Assembly: GCA_945910005.1 (NCBI GenBank)
Contig: OX246737.1
Span: 76,225,665 to 76,289,664 of the forward strand
Source of the DNA: Isoperla grammatica
Taxonomy: Eukaryota; Arthropoda; Insecta; Plecoptera; Perlodidae
DNA: 64,000 nt
Direction: 5' to 3'
Translations under genes and position numbers: made by a program
Notes under the pieces: model-generated
What the model saw: only the letters and a program-made list of their open reading frames with translations
Told to the model about the DNA's origin: nothing
Database searches by the model: none
Shown here: piece after piece, positions 1 to 12,519 of the stretch
How positions within the stretch are numbered: the first letter of the stretch is position 1
Layout: every line of letters begins with the position of its first letter

Positions 1-282
1 ACTGGTTGTTTTACGTCGTGGTTTATTGCACTAATAAATCGAACAAATAAATATCAATTTCTCGCGCGCCACACATTATCTTTATTTGTTCTTTTAGTGG
101 TTGGGGCTTTCAGAATGTATGGACATTACTAGCCACCAATGACATTTCAATAAGTCGATTAGTAGTATAATGTTTTCGAGGCGCATGGGCGGTGCATTAT
201 GAAATGTTGTTATTAAAAAACTGGACCAGGAAAAAAACAATGCAATCAAAAAACAATGCCTGGAATAGTGCCGAATTGTTTG

Positions 283-500
283 TTAAGCAAGCGTCGCGAG
301 CGTCTCGATTTTACTTTTATGGAACCTACTCTGTCTTGTTTGTTTTTCGCTTGCTTGTTCGTTCGTCGTCGTTCGTTTGTTTGTTTTTTGTTTGCTTGTT
401 TTTTTTTTTGTAATGTCTCGAGATAGCGGTCGAACGGAGAGTATGATGATCAAGTTGAAATTTGGATCACTCACAAGCTTAAAGCGTCGTTCATCCACTT
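283..500 (+). mobile_element. Fragment of dispersed repeat family X
   Basis: This stretch resembles the start of longer copies at 18545, 37068 and 56550. All share a phrase like GCGAGCGTCTC, a run of TTTG tetranucleotides, GATAGCGGTCGAACGG and a following TTGAAATTTGG segment. Here the similarity stops near 500, so it is a truncated piece. Short ORFs across it on both strands come from the TTTG run and are not genes. It is placed in family X by similarity alone, because neither terminal inverted repeat is present. Confidence 0.55.
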
Positions 501-2779
501 AAGAACACGTTAAAAATTAACTCAAGAAAGTTGAAATACTATAAACCTATGGGAAAATACACAACCACTTATCGTCTACGTAACGCACAAAAAAGTTTGT
601 GCAACCTGAATTTTTCCGTACGCTACGCATCACTGGTTCCTCCCATGATACAATGATATTACTGTATATCCTTAGACCATGGGTTCCTCCCATCTTCCGT
701 AACATCATCAGCTGTTGTTTAATGTTGTTTGTAAACCTCTTGTTCATCATCCATGAAACCTACTTCGCATTTTAAGGACTTAAAATGTGATTCATCTAAT
801 TCGAAACTGGTTTATAACTCGTGGCGATTGCTATATGACTGCATTCAATCACCATAAATGCTGCATGCATAGGGTGCAGGCCACTGTGCATGGGCTCTCG
901 TTCGAGTCTAGTGTAGAACATTGTGTAATGGTAAAGTGAAAGTAGGCCACTTTGCCAGCTGTGCCGCCGGGTTGGGTACAAGGGCACTAATAATTGCAGC
1001 GCTCTTGTAAAACCGGCAATATTAGATATGTGTGAATTTACATTTTATATTTAAATTTTTGCTCTTTAGTTTGTTGTTGAAACCATCTATAGGTTATTTA
1101 TTGATATTATGAAAGTTCCAGACATGTATTAGTATCTAGGTTTGGGAGATGGATTGAGCTTCAGCTGCACATGTAGTCGCAAGAGCATTTGTTTACACCA
1201 ACCAATTAGCAGTAACGGCGAGCAAGCTAAGCAGTTATTTGTCTTAACAAGATGTTAAGCCAAGAGCAAGTTAAATAAAGACAATATTATTATTTTGCTT
1301 GTGTTTGTTAAATACAACATTATGACTCGTTAACGACGTGATTATGGGGGGGTCATGACATGGAAGAATATATTAATAATGCACAGTTATACCTAAATTA
1401 CAAACGGACCGGTGTCCAATTAATGTGCGCGTTGACTTGTTCTATTTCCACAACCTGGTATTATGAACCGATTGCTACCTCGGCTCGCAAAGGCCCCCAC
1501 TGGGCCCGCGATCGGTTCCCACTGCAAGTCAACGTTTGTCTCCTGTAGTTTGATTATAAACTCGGTGCGTCATTCATGATTAGATTTGGGCGTTTTAACA
1601 GCATTTACGTTATTCGCGTATAGATGATAATAATATGTATGTATTATAACAATATTTTGAGTTACCCGTACGGGGATCTTCCAAGCTTTTCCTGAATTGA
1701 GATACTCGTGTGTTTCAGTCAGTCAAATTTGTTTTGCGGAAATTAGAAACAGATTATTAGTTAAACCAGTGCAAAACTTAAAAAAAAAGTAATTGCCCGG
1801 ACATCGTTCGCCTTCGTCTAAGATCGTGTCGTCTTGCTTGCACTAAGAGTTGACCCACTGTCAAAGACGCAGACGGATACAGGGAGTGATACGGTTCTGA
1901 TAAATCTAGTGGTGAGACTTGCTCTACAATCCCCCCCCCCCCCCCCTTCAACTTTAAAATGGTTTTAGTTTAGTAATAATAACGTCAACTAACAAAAATC
2001 TTCTGGAGGAATGGTGAGAATTTCTTATGATTTTTTGCGTCCAGGTTCTGGGGCTCTGCCCCAGACCCCGCTCTTAGACGATTACAACAACAAGTATCCA
2101 ACTACCTGGAAAAACACTTGTAATGAAATTATGGGCTTCCACGGCTGCGAATACCAAAATACTAATTATTTCCCGATTCAATAGGGAACACGCGTATGAA
2201 AATTTTAATCGATTTTTAAATACCTTGTCTCTCATTTAATAATTTTGTGTCTGAATTTACAAAAACGGATCAGTCTATGCCTCAAAATAATTGGTTTAGT
2301 AACGATAAATAAAAGTGCGCGAAAAACAAGCCGCCGCCATGTAGAGTGGATTTGACGTCATGGTTTTGTACTGTGTACGCTCACCGCCTCAGCGATTGGT
2401 CTGTTACGCCAAGTCTACTGAATCATTGCGTCACAGCCACCTGTACGCGTTTCAGATCCCCGAGTTTAAACTTCAATAAATGCGACCACATTAAAACTAT
2501 TTAAAAATTTCTTTTTTACTTTTGATTTGCATTAATATACTTTTTGTATCTGATACTATTAAATTAAGTGTTTGGTTTAACAAAAAAAATCGTCCGCGTG
2601 TTGCCTATTGTGTGCTAGTGTAGTGAACATATTTTATGTCAATCAACCATTTGTCGAGCCGTACATTAGACGGGATCCTGCGGGAAACGTTGCGAATGTA
2701 ATCAACGACAGAAAGTAGTATGCCAAATGATTCTACAACGGTACCAGATACTTTTCCTAACACAAAATTGATGTAAATG
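501..2779. other. Non-coding stretch, nothing recognised
   Basis: I see no exon, RNA gene or repeat family that I can name. A poly-C run lies at about 1930-1946. A GGGGCTCTGCCCCAGACCCC phrase at about 2049-2070 resembles one near 42660 (GGGGCTTGGCCCCAGATCCC), which suggests a low-copy dispersed repeat. The open frames here are all under 100 codons and show no family resemblance. Confidence 0.5.
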
Positions 2780-3490
2780 TAAAAATGTGTCTTTATATTA
2801 GCCGTGCCCCTATTACGCGCCTGGGAAATAGGTCCCATAAATGAACCTTGTGGCACGACGGTATTTAATCTTTTCATAGCTGTAAATATCACTTATTTAT
2901 GAAATAACTTCTAAACCAGTTAAAAATATACCTCCCGTATGCCAGGCCCAATCCTCTGAAATCATTCACAAAGTTTTGCGTGGTTTAATGTCTCAAACGC
3001 TTTATTGAATAAAATCTATAAAATTGTTCAAATATGAAAATTATCTTTAAGTTTTCTGTTAATCAAATTAGAAAATTGCTATAAGGGGTCTTTAAAATCC
3101 GAATTGTTGATTATAAAAGGGGTATTCAGGCAAGAAACTAAAAAAATAAAGTTTTCCTTTATGAGAAATGATGACACATAAGCGTAAAATTGAGTTCCTA
3201 CCCCAAAAAGAAAAAAGGAAAAAATTAACGCCAATTTTTTTTCTATCACTGGCAACAATGACATATAATTTTCAAAACGTTTATGATCACCTTTCTTATA
3301 GATAGGTCTCACTACCGACACTTTAAGCTTATCTGGTACAATTCCCTCTTCAACATTACTGATGAAAAGATATCATATATATTTTTTATATCTACTACTC
3401 GAAAATTGTACATTCTTGGTGATTTATTGCAATCCATTTTGCTTAATCATAGTGGTACCTTTTCACTGCTGACTTTTGGCATGTACATTG
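2780..3490 (-). pseudogene. Decayed LINE reverse-transcriptase relic
   Basis: On the minus strand several RT blocks appear in the correct order but in different frames. They are DCNKSPRMYNF (about 3440-3400, matching NCNKGPGLDRI of the LINE at 52 kb), GIVPDKLKVSVVRPIYKKGD (about 3350-3290), a motif A region reading roughly FIDFI..KAFETLNHAKL (about 3035-2965), and VVPQGSFMGPI (about 2860-2825, motif B). The YADD block is not found. Frameshifts and stops separate the blocks, so this is a dead copy. Block wording and order suggest the same family as the 52 kb element. It is non-functional. Confidence 0.8.
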
Positions 3491-3867
3491 ATTGAATCTG
3501 TGAAGAAACCGGGACGTCAAAATTAGTATTTATGTCAAAAGATTGCCGTATTTGCCACACCTATAAAACAATCTAAATCCATTAGGATTCTTATACGTTT
3601 TGTCTAGGCTAAGTGTTAGTTCATTACCTCGTCTACTTAGGGCCGTAACTAGGGTATAAAAATCACCCGGGTATGATTGGGTAATGTACAATAGAGGGTC
3701 TGGGAAGGGAGGCCCACCAGCCAATGTGCGTCGCCGTCCGGGGCACACAGCCCCGGAAATTGTTTTGATTCTTATTGTGTGATTAGAGTGTTTTAACAGT
3801 TTCAGGCACGTTTTGTTTGTAACATTTGTTATTACTTAGTAGAGCAGCAAAGTGTATCTCGTAGGAT

Positions 3868-6800
3868 ATTCGTGGAAGAGTATAGCGGTAAACGGAATTA
3901 TGCAAAGGCATGTATAATAATGTTTTTGGACCAGGGTTACATCGGCGGAATTACTGCAGACGGCGTCGGTGGCGCTGCGACGCCACCTGACGCCGCCACA
4001 CAACGCCACCGAACGTTTTGGCTTATAACGTTTACACCGTTCGTCCTACAGAAAAAAACTAAAATGATTTCCCGTTCAGTTTATAAATACGAATCGATTG
4101 ATATCAATAACGTTACGATTAGATGAGCGTAGCGAAGCGAAGAGGATCTCTCATTTGAACTCGATCTGCGCTTTGTCTATGTGTGTGTACAAAGATTTTT
4201 CGTCGCGCACAGATCAAACGGCTGTACGGATTTTGATGAAATTTTAAGTCAACACTCGTGACAACTAATCTAGTTGCTGATAACATAATCATCAAAATCC
4301 GTCAAGATGCCAACCTACAAAAAATTAATTAGTGAATAATATCGAGTTTTAATGTTTTGTTTGTCACACACAGGTCAAACAGCTTGACGAATTTGGCTGA
4401 AATTTAATGTTAACATTTTTGTAACTTTGAAACTAGACGTTGTTATTAAAACCAGAAAAATCCGTGAAGTTTCCAATCTACAAAAAATTAATTAGTGAAA
4501 AATCAAGTTTTAATTTTATTTTTCTAAACATTATAGACTGATTTAAATAATGTTTTATATTTGTTTCCAAACTAACAATGTCAACGCGTGGTAAAATGTT
4601 TGAAGTTGTAGCTGTAACCACCATTTCGTAAAAAAATATTATATTGTTTCTCTGCAAAAGGTTGTTCGTCGCGCACAGGTCTAACGGCTTGACGGATTTG
4701 GTTAAAAGTTTCAGTAAACACTCGTTACGACTACACTATAAGACGTTACTAACATAACCAGCAAAATCCGTGAAGATGCCAACCTACAAAAAAATAATTT
4801 CTGAAACAAATCCAATTTTTAAATTTTTTTTTATGAAAACATACCGTCGGATGTTGATACTTTTTTATAATGGTATGCGCAATAATGGTGTCAACACAAT
4901 ATGACAAAAGTTTTCGAATTGTTTTGTTAACCGCCATCTTGTAACCAAATGTTGTTTATTTACGGCAATATATTATCCAATTTTCAACTTTCTTGCTATA
5001 ATAACTGTACCCCCGTTAGGGCCCTGGGTAAAATTTGGCCAGGTTATACCTCTGCCGATTGTAAGAGGCGAGAAAATAAGGGCCCCCTTTGCCCGGTCAT
5101 TCAAGGAGAATTAAAAACACGCATACCTAACCATCACGATAAGACGTATTAGGTACTGACGGGAGCGTGCGCGTTTGGTAGGGCCACCCTAGCCGAACAG
5201 GTCGAAGCCAAACGAAAGGAAATGATAATATGTAAATGCTTTGTTTGATTCATTGAAAAAAAAATCGCTCATCTTTCAACGCAGACCTTTTTCCTTGTCA
5301 GTAAATAATTTTGATATGTTATGTCGTTACAACGCTACAAAACCAAAATTTTAAAGTAATGTGTGCTATCGGCAGTCACTGTCTTGGGGAGGTACCTTCC
5401 GAGCCGGTAAAATTATATTCGTTATGTCCCTGTTTCTTAAATACCTGTATACGTTGGTTCCTCCACGACATGGTGACCGGTGCGCGTAAATAGTGTAACC
5501 GCGCATACATTAAAAAATTAATAATATTTTATTTTCCATTCACATCCTTACACCGTTGTCTACGCACTTTCATTACTCCCCTGTTCATACTTGCTAACCA
5601 TCTAAATGACCTGTAATCCTACCCTGTTTTTGTCCAGGAGGGCACACAGTCACGTCGTCACGTCGTCACGTCGTCACAGTCACGAATATTAATACTTCTA
5701 AACCTATCTCCACGACATATGACAAATAGTGATCTCTGCCACAATTGTGGGTAACGTCTGAGGACAAGGACGAAAACATATGTATCAGGAGAGATGATAG
5801 AAATTTGTGTTGCACCTCTTGAAGTAGAATCTATCAAATCATTTTTGTATCTGCTTCTTCCTGCAAACTTGCCAGATGTGTGAGAGGTGTCTTTGTGGTT
5901 TGGATTTGATCTGATCATGCTACAACTGCTTGTCTCCGATGGTCTTCACTTGCTTTTATGACTTTTGCCGCAAGATAGACGGTTAGTTCATGTTTTGTGT
6001 TAGCGTGGGCTGATGTTTCCAATAGGTGTGTTATCACTAATACGGTAGGCAACTGGAGGTTTTCCTCCTTGCCGCACGTCGCGCGTTGCCGACTTTAGTG
6101 ATGAGCTTATATCATATCTATCAAAAACAAGGTGCATTTCGAAAAATGAGCAATATTTATGTTCTATCCGGTTGACAAAGAGAATAACAAACTGCTCACA
6201 AGTCTTTAAGTCTGTATAGTTTTAGGTAGGGATTTATGCGTGTTTTTAATGCTCCTTGGAAGACGGGGAAAGGGGCCCTTATTTCTCGCCTCTTACAATC
6301 GGCAGAGGTATAACTTGGGCCAAATTTTACCCAGGGCCCAAACGGGGGTACAGTTATTATAGCAAGAAAGTTGAAAATTGGATAATATATTGCCGTAAAT
6401 AAACAACATTTGGTTACAAGATGGCGGCTCACAAAACAATTCGAAAACTTTTGTCATGTGTTGACACTATTATTGCGCAAACCATTATAAAAAACTATCA
6501 ACATCCGACGGCATGTTTTCATAAAAAAAAAATTAAAAAATTGGATTTTTTTCAGAAATTATTTTTTGGTAGGTTGGAAACTTCACGGATTTTTCAGGTT
6601 TTGTTAAAAACGTCTAGTTTAGAAGTTACAGAAAATGTTGACTTTAAATTTCAGCCAAATTCGTCAAGCCGTTTGACCTGTGTGTGACAAACAAAACATT
6701 AAAACTCGATATTATTCACTAATTAATTTTTTGAAGGTTGGCATCTTGACGGATTTTGATGATTATGTTATCAGCATCTAGATTAGTTGTCACGAGTGTT

Positions 6801-7153
6801 GACTTAAAATTTCATCAAAATCCGTACAGCCGTTTGATCTGTGCGCGACGAAACCCTTTGTACACACACAGACAAAGCGCCGATCGAGTTCAAATGAGAG
6901 AGCCTCTCCGCTTCGCTACGCTCATCTAATCGTAACGTTATTGATATAAATTGATTTGTATTTAAAAACTAAACGATAAATCATTTCAGTTTTTTCCTGT
7001 AGGACGAACGGTGTAAACGTTATAAGCCAAAACGTTCGGTGGCGTCGTGTGGCGGCGTCGGTGGCGTCGCGGCGCCACCGACGCCGTCTGCAGTAATTCC
7101 GCCGATGTAACCCTGGTCCATAATTCCGTTTACCGCTATACTCTTCCACGAAT
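3868..7153. mobile_element. Foldback DNA element with ~0.9-1.3 kb inverted arms
   Basis: The sequence at about 3868-5130 returns inverted at about 6222-7153. The outer ends share TTCGTGGAAGAGTATAGCGG and the inner ends share TTAGGTA...TGTTTTTAAT. The left arm is about 330 bp longer because it carries three divergent ~135-bp units (about 4202-4333, 4362-4498, 4667-4803; each ends near CCAACCTACAAAAAA), whereas the right arm carries two. A GC-rich hairpin (GGCGTCGGTGGCG...) occurs in both arms. The spacer 5131-6221 shows no transposase. Long terminal repeats built from tandem subunits are typical of foldback elements. Flanking target duplications are not clear. It is probably non-autonomous, and the superfamily is unassigned. 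Confidence 0.8.
5131..6221. other. Unique spacer of the foldback element
   Basis: This is the core between the two inverted arms. It holds no recognisable transposase exon. A 9-bp motif (GTCACGTCG) repeats about three times near 5652-5682. Open frames are at most 86 codons and match no family I know. Either the coding part has been lost or the core is captured unique DNA. Confidence 0.5.
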
Positions 7154-9353
7154 TCGACACTAAATGTGTCAAGAGATAGCACCACTGCTGCACAACATGG
7201 CTGACAGTTAGAGGGTAACAAACTGACAGGAGATCATGGATCCGCCTCACTGGAGTTAGCAAGGCATTTCAAACCGGCGTGGTGCAATCGCTTCGAGTCA
7301 AACCGATTTGAAAACCTTGGTAATCGTATCGAATTTGGGCCAAATCGGTTTCATTTCAATCCAGTTGATCAATTGAATTGAAAGTATCAAATCGCATTGA
7401 AAACCCTTGATAAATACGTCAAACCGACTGCAGCGACTGCAGAGCTGCGCGCGCACTGCACTGCCTTCTTACACGGATGTGTCGATACCAGTCATACCAC
7501 CGTCATGCGTTTTAGAAGTATATCAACTTACTAAGATTCCTATTGTCAACAAAAAAAAATCTAGAAGGCTTAAGCGGGAGATTTGATTTCAATTCACTTA
7601 CGAATTGATTTGTTGAAAGCAGCTTCAAATATGCGTGATAAATAGGTAGTTCAACCCGGTTTGAACTCAAACTGGTTCGGTTCAAAGTTTTTAACTTTAT
7701 TCTGAAATATACACATATTTGAAAGCAAATAGAGCCCAAAGGAACCGCAATGAAGAGAGGCAGTGTTAATCGGTGGCCTTTTCATTGCATGTGGTTAATT
7801 AACATTATGATCAGAACATGAACTTCGGACCTTCGGATACTTGGTGTGTCCCCTGAACCAAAATCCTCATAATATCAAAGGCATCTTGGATACAAAACGC
7901 AACCAGCAAATATCCAGCAAAGCTGGATATTCACTGACGCAATAATATCGCTTATGTTTCTTTGGAATCGTTGCCATTCTCATATAAACACTGACAAATG
8001 ACACTGACAAATGACATCCAGCGGCTCTGTTGCCCTCTAGCTATTACTTCACAATTTCGCCGCCAGAGATCATATCTGCAACATTTAGTGCCGAATAGCC
8101 TACGAGAGCCAAAATCATACATCTTGTGCTTCTACTAACTCGTGAATAGTGTGACATCAAAGTCCACTAGATCGCTTGTCCACTAGATCGCTTGCAAGGT
8201 CCACTAGATCGCTTGTAGCGCGCGCGCAGAGTAAGGTCATCTAACCTATTTCCATAATGTTAAAAATCCCATGTTATTCAAATGGGAGAATCATTCAGAA
8301 AAACAAATGAATTGATCTGTCAAAACAAATTATGGGCCAAAAAGACAAAATAACAATCGGTAATGAGATTTTGTATTCACATTCTATATATATATATTTT
8401 GTAATACTTTACGCGTAAATTCACATTATTGGTGAGGATTATTTGAATAATAATGCGATTTTTGTAGTTGGATCCAAAATGGCGATTTTGGATCTCATTC
8501 AATGACCTTACTTTGCGCTTCGCAATTACTCCGCTAGGAGTAAATCCAGTAGACCTTGGATCGCTTGTAGCGCGCGACTCCGCTAGGAGTAAATCCAGTA
8601 GACCTTGGTGTGACATTAACGTAAAGGAATATTCTCCGATTCTAGCGATTTCAAGTTTCGGCGAAAAGTGGGTGGGTAAAATAACCCTCAAATGGGCTGG
8701 CCCAAAATTATTTCAAGTATTTTTCTCATTGGTTACTATTGTCACTTGGTTTCTAAAGCAAAGGAGGGGAAATTCTTGTCAAAGATTCTTGGGAGTGATT
8801 TTTGGGCGTTTTTTTTTTTTTTTTTTTTACATATTATAAATAACAGAATTTATAACAACTTGTAATAATTCCCGGCGGTCCTATGAGTTCCAACTAAAAG
8901 GTATGTATTTTGGCTAACAGCTAGCTTGATTTCAAAGCTTGTGATTGGTGATTGCCGTGGTGAAAAGTAAATATTTTATGAATGGTATGTTCCATTTAGA
9001 AAACATCTCATTACAAGCACGGCCGACCGACCGGTTGTAGGAGTGGCGGGTGGGCTATGAATACAATTATGCAGTCTTCTCATGGATACGTTTTGATTTT
9101 TGAGTCATCCAAATACTGAAAAAAATATTCTTGTTGCTTTACGTCTGTATCACTGCTAATAAATGTGGGTGACGTCTGACGGACAATTTAAAACACGGTA
9201 CTTATACTTTAGAATTAGATTCGAACCAACCTCATTTCGGTATCAGCCAACGTACGGGGGCGTTTTCGGGTGAATACTTAACGAGAAGTGATTCGATCGT
9301 TTATTGTTTAACGATGTAATGAACACCGTCTTGGACAAAAACCGATGCTAATC
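7154..9353. other. Non-coding stretch with short local repeats
   Basis: No gene is recognised. At 8162-8217 the phrase CCACTAGATCGCTTG occurs three times. At about 8528-8608 a 49-bp unit containing ACTCCGCTAGGAGTAAATCC and CAGTAGACCTTGG is duplicated in tandem. These phrases resemble the flanks of the hairpins at 12520 and 38725 (CAAGGTC.ACTTGATC, CCGCTAG). A poly-T run lies at about 8810-8830. Confidence 0.5.
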
Positions 9354-9364
9354 GAGTCTATGTA
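9354..9364. repeat. Target site duplication of the 5S SINE, left copy
   Basis: GAGTCTATGTA lies directly next to the A-rich tail of the SINE. The identical sequence lies at 9786-9796 beyond the 5S-like head. Confidence 0.85.
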
Positions 9365-9785
9365 TTTATTTATTTATTTATTTTATTGTAATTAAGGCCA
9401 GTGTGGGCACAATGCCCTCTTTAGCCTGATGAGTGATGATTGATGAATGATAATGAGGAAGGGAGGAGGGGAAGCCTGGTACCGGCACGTAGCCTACTCC
9501 TGTCGAAAAATACCAAGGGGACCATCGGCTTTACGTCCCATTCGAAAGGACAGTGTAACTTTGACCAGTCATATAGGTTCCTCCACTAACCTGGACTGCC
9601 GAGCAGTTGACGAGAAGAACGAAGCTGTTACACAAGCTTTCGAACCCTCCAATCTGCTCTTACCAACGGTAACTAGTGTTTCAGAGGTGAGTGGTCACCC
9701 ATCCACCTCCTGACCTAGCCCGAGGTTGCTTAACTTCGGTGTTCGTATGGGAACCGGCTAAGCGACCGCGACTAAACCGTTGGCT
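9365..9785 (-). mobile_element. 5S rRNA-derived SINE (SINE3-like) with target duplications
   Basis: Read on the minus strand, the element starts GCCAACG near 9784. It continues through CACCGAAGTTAAGCAACC, TCGGGC and GGTGGATGGGTGACC, and reaches CCGTTGG near 9666. These match the start, box A region, intermediate element, box C and end of a eukaryotic 5S rRNA, so the head is a diverged full-length 5S copy with its internal pol III promoter region. The body follows, with a GGGACGTAAAGCC phrase, and the element ends in an (AATA)n tail at 9365-9390. Both sides carry GAGTCTATGTA (9354-9364 and 9786-9796), a perfect 11-bp target site duplication as expected of LINE-mobilised SINEs. It is non-coding. 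The LINE partner is not identified. Confidence 0.85.
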
Positions 9786-9796
9786 GAGTCTATGTA
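9786..9796. repeat. Target site duplication of the 5S SINE, right copy
   Basis: GAGTCTATGTA, identical to 9354-9364, marks the 5' end of the minus-strand SINE. Confidence 0.85.
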
Positions 9797-10486
9797 ATTG
9801 GGTCATGTATGAATATGAAAAACGTCAGATGAAATCCATTCATACCCAAATATCCATCCAAATATACCCAATCCAATATATTATTATAAATTTAGATTCC
9901 TACTTTCTTCCTCTGTAACGTCATAATAAAAACTGTATTGTAGAAGACCCCCTACCTGCGAGTAGTACACTCACTGGGGGTAAGTGATATTACATATTTG
10001 TATAATCATGTACAGAATCAATCAATCAATCAAAAACTCTCCGGGGGGGGGGGGGGGGGGGGGGTCAGTGATATTATTACATATTTATATTTGTCATATT
10101 TATCATATCATATTTATTTACATAGTGATATTTCGTATTTGAAATATCGATCTTTGATTGGTTATCGCTCACTCGTCGATGGTGTTCGAAGCCTACAGGG
10201 TTGGTTTAGTCGCTTTAAATTAAAGTCCCCCACTGCAAATCAGTTTAGTTACTGAGTGGGTAGACTCTAAATGTGAATTTATTTATTTGTTTATTTATTT
10301 ATTTAATCAATCAATCGATCAATCAATCAAAACCAGGTTTCGAACATGGAATCTAGGGACCGCAGTTTTTTTTAAATATGCCTAAGTTAAATATATACAT
10401 TTTAAACATTATTACTCATTGTTTTACCGAACAAGATCGGGATGTTGAATTCACAGCAATTCCAAGCAATGCGTTTGTACTTTTTT
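9797..10486. other. Simple repeats, no gene
   Basis: This stretch has short (ATCA)n runs (about 10017-10032 and 10312-10330), a poly-G run (about 10043-10064) and a TTTA run (about 10277-10303). The 85-codon frame here is created by poly-G and simple repeats. No gene is seen. Confidence 0.5.
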
Positions 10487-10559
10487 ACAACGCTTATATT
10501 AATTCTTGCCTTGTTTGTCTGGACGGAATCTTTGAATCGATATTCCACCTACTTCTAGA

Positions 10560-11575
10560 TGTCCGATCAAGCTGAAATGTTTTACACATACGTATTCCTG
10601 ATGACAATACATGAATCAACTGTCATATTTACTAAGTTGTCAATTAATTCATCATAATTAATTAATTAATGTTTTACATGGAAATCGATGAATCTTTGAA
10701 TCGATATTTCACCTACTTTTTAATGTCTGATCAAGCTGAAATTTTTTACACAGACGTATTTTTAATGACAATACATGAATCAACTGTCATATTTACTAAA
10801 TTGTCAATTAATTCATCATTATTAATTAATTCATGTTTTATATGGAAATCGATGTGTAACCCACTTTTTAACGTCAAATCGAGTTGAAAGTTTTCACACA
10901 GACGTATTCTTAATGACAATACACGAATCAATTGTCATATTTACTAAATGTTTAATAAATTCATCATAATTAATTAATTAATGTTTTACATGGAAATCGA
11001 TGTTCAACCCACTTCCCAACGTCAAATCGAGTTGAAAGTTTTCACACAGACGTATTCTTAATGACAATACACGAATCAATTGTCATATTAACTAAATAAT
11101 CAATAAAAGTATCATAATTAATTAATTGATGTTTTATATGGGAATCGATGTTTAACCCACTTCCCAACGTCAAATTGAGCTGAAGGTTTCACACAGACGT
11201 ATTTTTTAATGACAATTCACGAATCAATTGTCATATTTACTAAAAAAAATGCAACTAATTCATCATAATTAATTTATGTTTTATATGGGAATCGATGTTT
11301 AACCCACTTCCGAACGTCGAATTGAGCTGAAGGTTTTCACACAGACGTATTCTTAATGACAATACACGAATCAATTGTCATATTTACTAAAAATAGACAA
11401 TTAAGCCATCATAATTAATGAATTGAGGTTTTATATGGGGATCGATAAAACACTCACTTTCGAACGTCGAATTGAGCTGAAAGTTTGCGCACAGACGTAT
11501 TCTTAATGACAATACATGAATCAATTGTCATATTTACTAAATAATCAACTAAACCATCATAATTAATTAATCGAT
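10560..11575 (+). repeat. Tandem array of ~147-bp units (copy A)
   Basis: About seven imperfect units. The anchor ACAGACGTATTNTTAATGAC recurs about every 145-150 bp (near 10750, 10900, 11047, 11196, 11343 and 11493). Units end in AT-rich AATTAATTAATT spacers of variable length. Confidence 0.85.
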
Positions 11576-11630
11576 ATTCGATATATATTCGATTGCAAGA
11601 TTCTTTAAGACTAAAAAGTATAAAATAATT

Positions 11631-11920
11631 TTACATGAAAAAAATATATTTTTTTTAAAACAACGCTTATATTTAAATGCACTAAAAAGTAAAAAATAAA
11701 TTTTCGCCCAACAAATTTTTGCCTCACTCGGAAAATAAAAGCGTTGGGTGCTTTCCCTGCATAAACAGCAGAATACTGCAATCTATGTCAATACCGAAAG
11801 CGCCCAACGCTTTTATTTTCCGAGTGAGGCAAAAATTTGTTGGGCCAAAATTTATTTTTTACATTTTAGTGCATTTAAATATAAGCGTTGTTTTTAAAAA
11901 AATATATTTTTTTCATGTAA
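11631..11920. mobile_element. Foldback hairpin (MITE-like), copy A
   Basis: A near-perfect inverted repeat with ~115-120-bp arms and a ~55-bp loop. The outer ends are TTACATGAAAAAAATATAT and its inverse. The inner arms carry CCCAACAAATTTTTGCCTC and AAATAAAAGCGTTGGG. The loop contains CATAAACAGCAGAATACTGC. Further copies lie at 28321-28607 and 47272-47529. No transposase is present. Confidence 0.85.
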
Positions 11921-12519
11921 TATTATTGTCATTGTGTTTACGGCAAAGAAGTAACGTATTATATTCATATGACGTTGTTGCCCTATTACGATGGTTCAAA
12001 CATAGAAACGTGTTGTTTTCTATTCAGGAATCAAAATAATTAGTTACATGTTGCGAAAAAATGAATCAGTGGATTTCCTATGTGTTACTGTAGATAATTA
12101 CCGTATCAATAGAGGACCTGTACACTGGTATAATATGCGAGCAGTCCCTCCGCCCCCCTAGGCCGGGTGGTTGAGGAAGACCCTTGTCTATATGAATGGA
12201 GGATTTGGGCACCGAGGCATGCATTTCGAGGAACGAGTTAGACACGCTTCGCTTAGTGAGCACTATCTTTGCCGTTCGTTTGTGGAGATACCATTAAAAT
12301 AACGAAAAAAGTGACATATTAATTTTAATTTTATTCATTCAGGACATCATGTGTATTTCTGCCCTGGTATATATACCATGTGACATAAGTAAACCAATGA
12401 GCGGACAGAACATCTTATAACTTCACTCTAACAACCCTCCCGCACTCACGCTATTATCTATTGTTTGGCTCAATCCAATCTCTGAATCAAAAAGCAACAT
12501 AATATCTATGAGATGTCCC

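Larger units (their letters stand above)
10487..11920 (+). mobile_element. Composite repeat copy A: tandem units plus terminal hairpin
   Basis: The copy begins ACAACGCTTATAT at 10487 and its hairpin end contains the inverse, ATATAAGCGTTGT (11879-11891). Between them lie about seven tandem units of roughly 145-150 bp (10560-11575), each with ATCGATGTTTAACCCACTT-like, ACACAGACGTATT and AATCAATTGTCATATTTACT blocks. The ~290-bp hairpin follows at 11631-11920. The same arrangement recurs at 27.4-28.6 kb and, inverted, at 47.3-48.1 kb. No coding potential is visible. A non-autonomous DNA element with an expandable internal array is the simplest reading. The superfamily is not recognised. Confidence 0.75.

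Noticed and set aside
9666..9784. A functional 5S rRNA gene
   Set aside because: The central and 5' parts diverge from 5S, and the sequence is part of a tailed element with target duplications.
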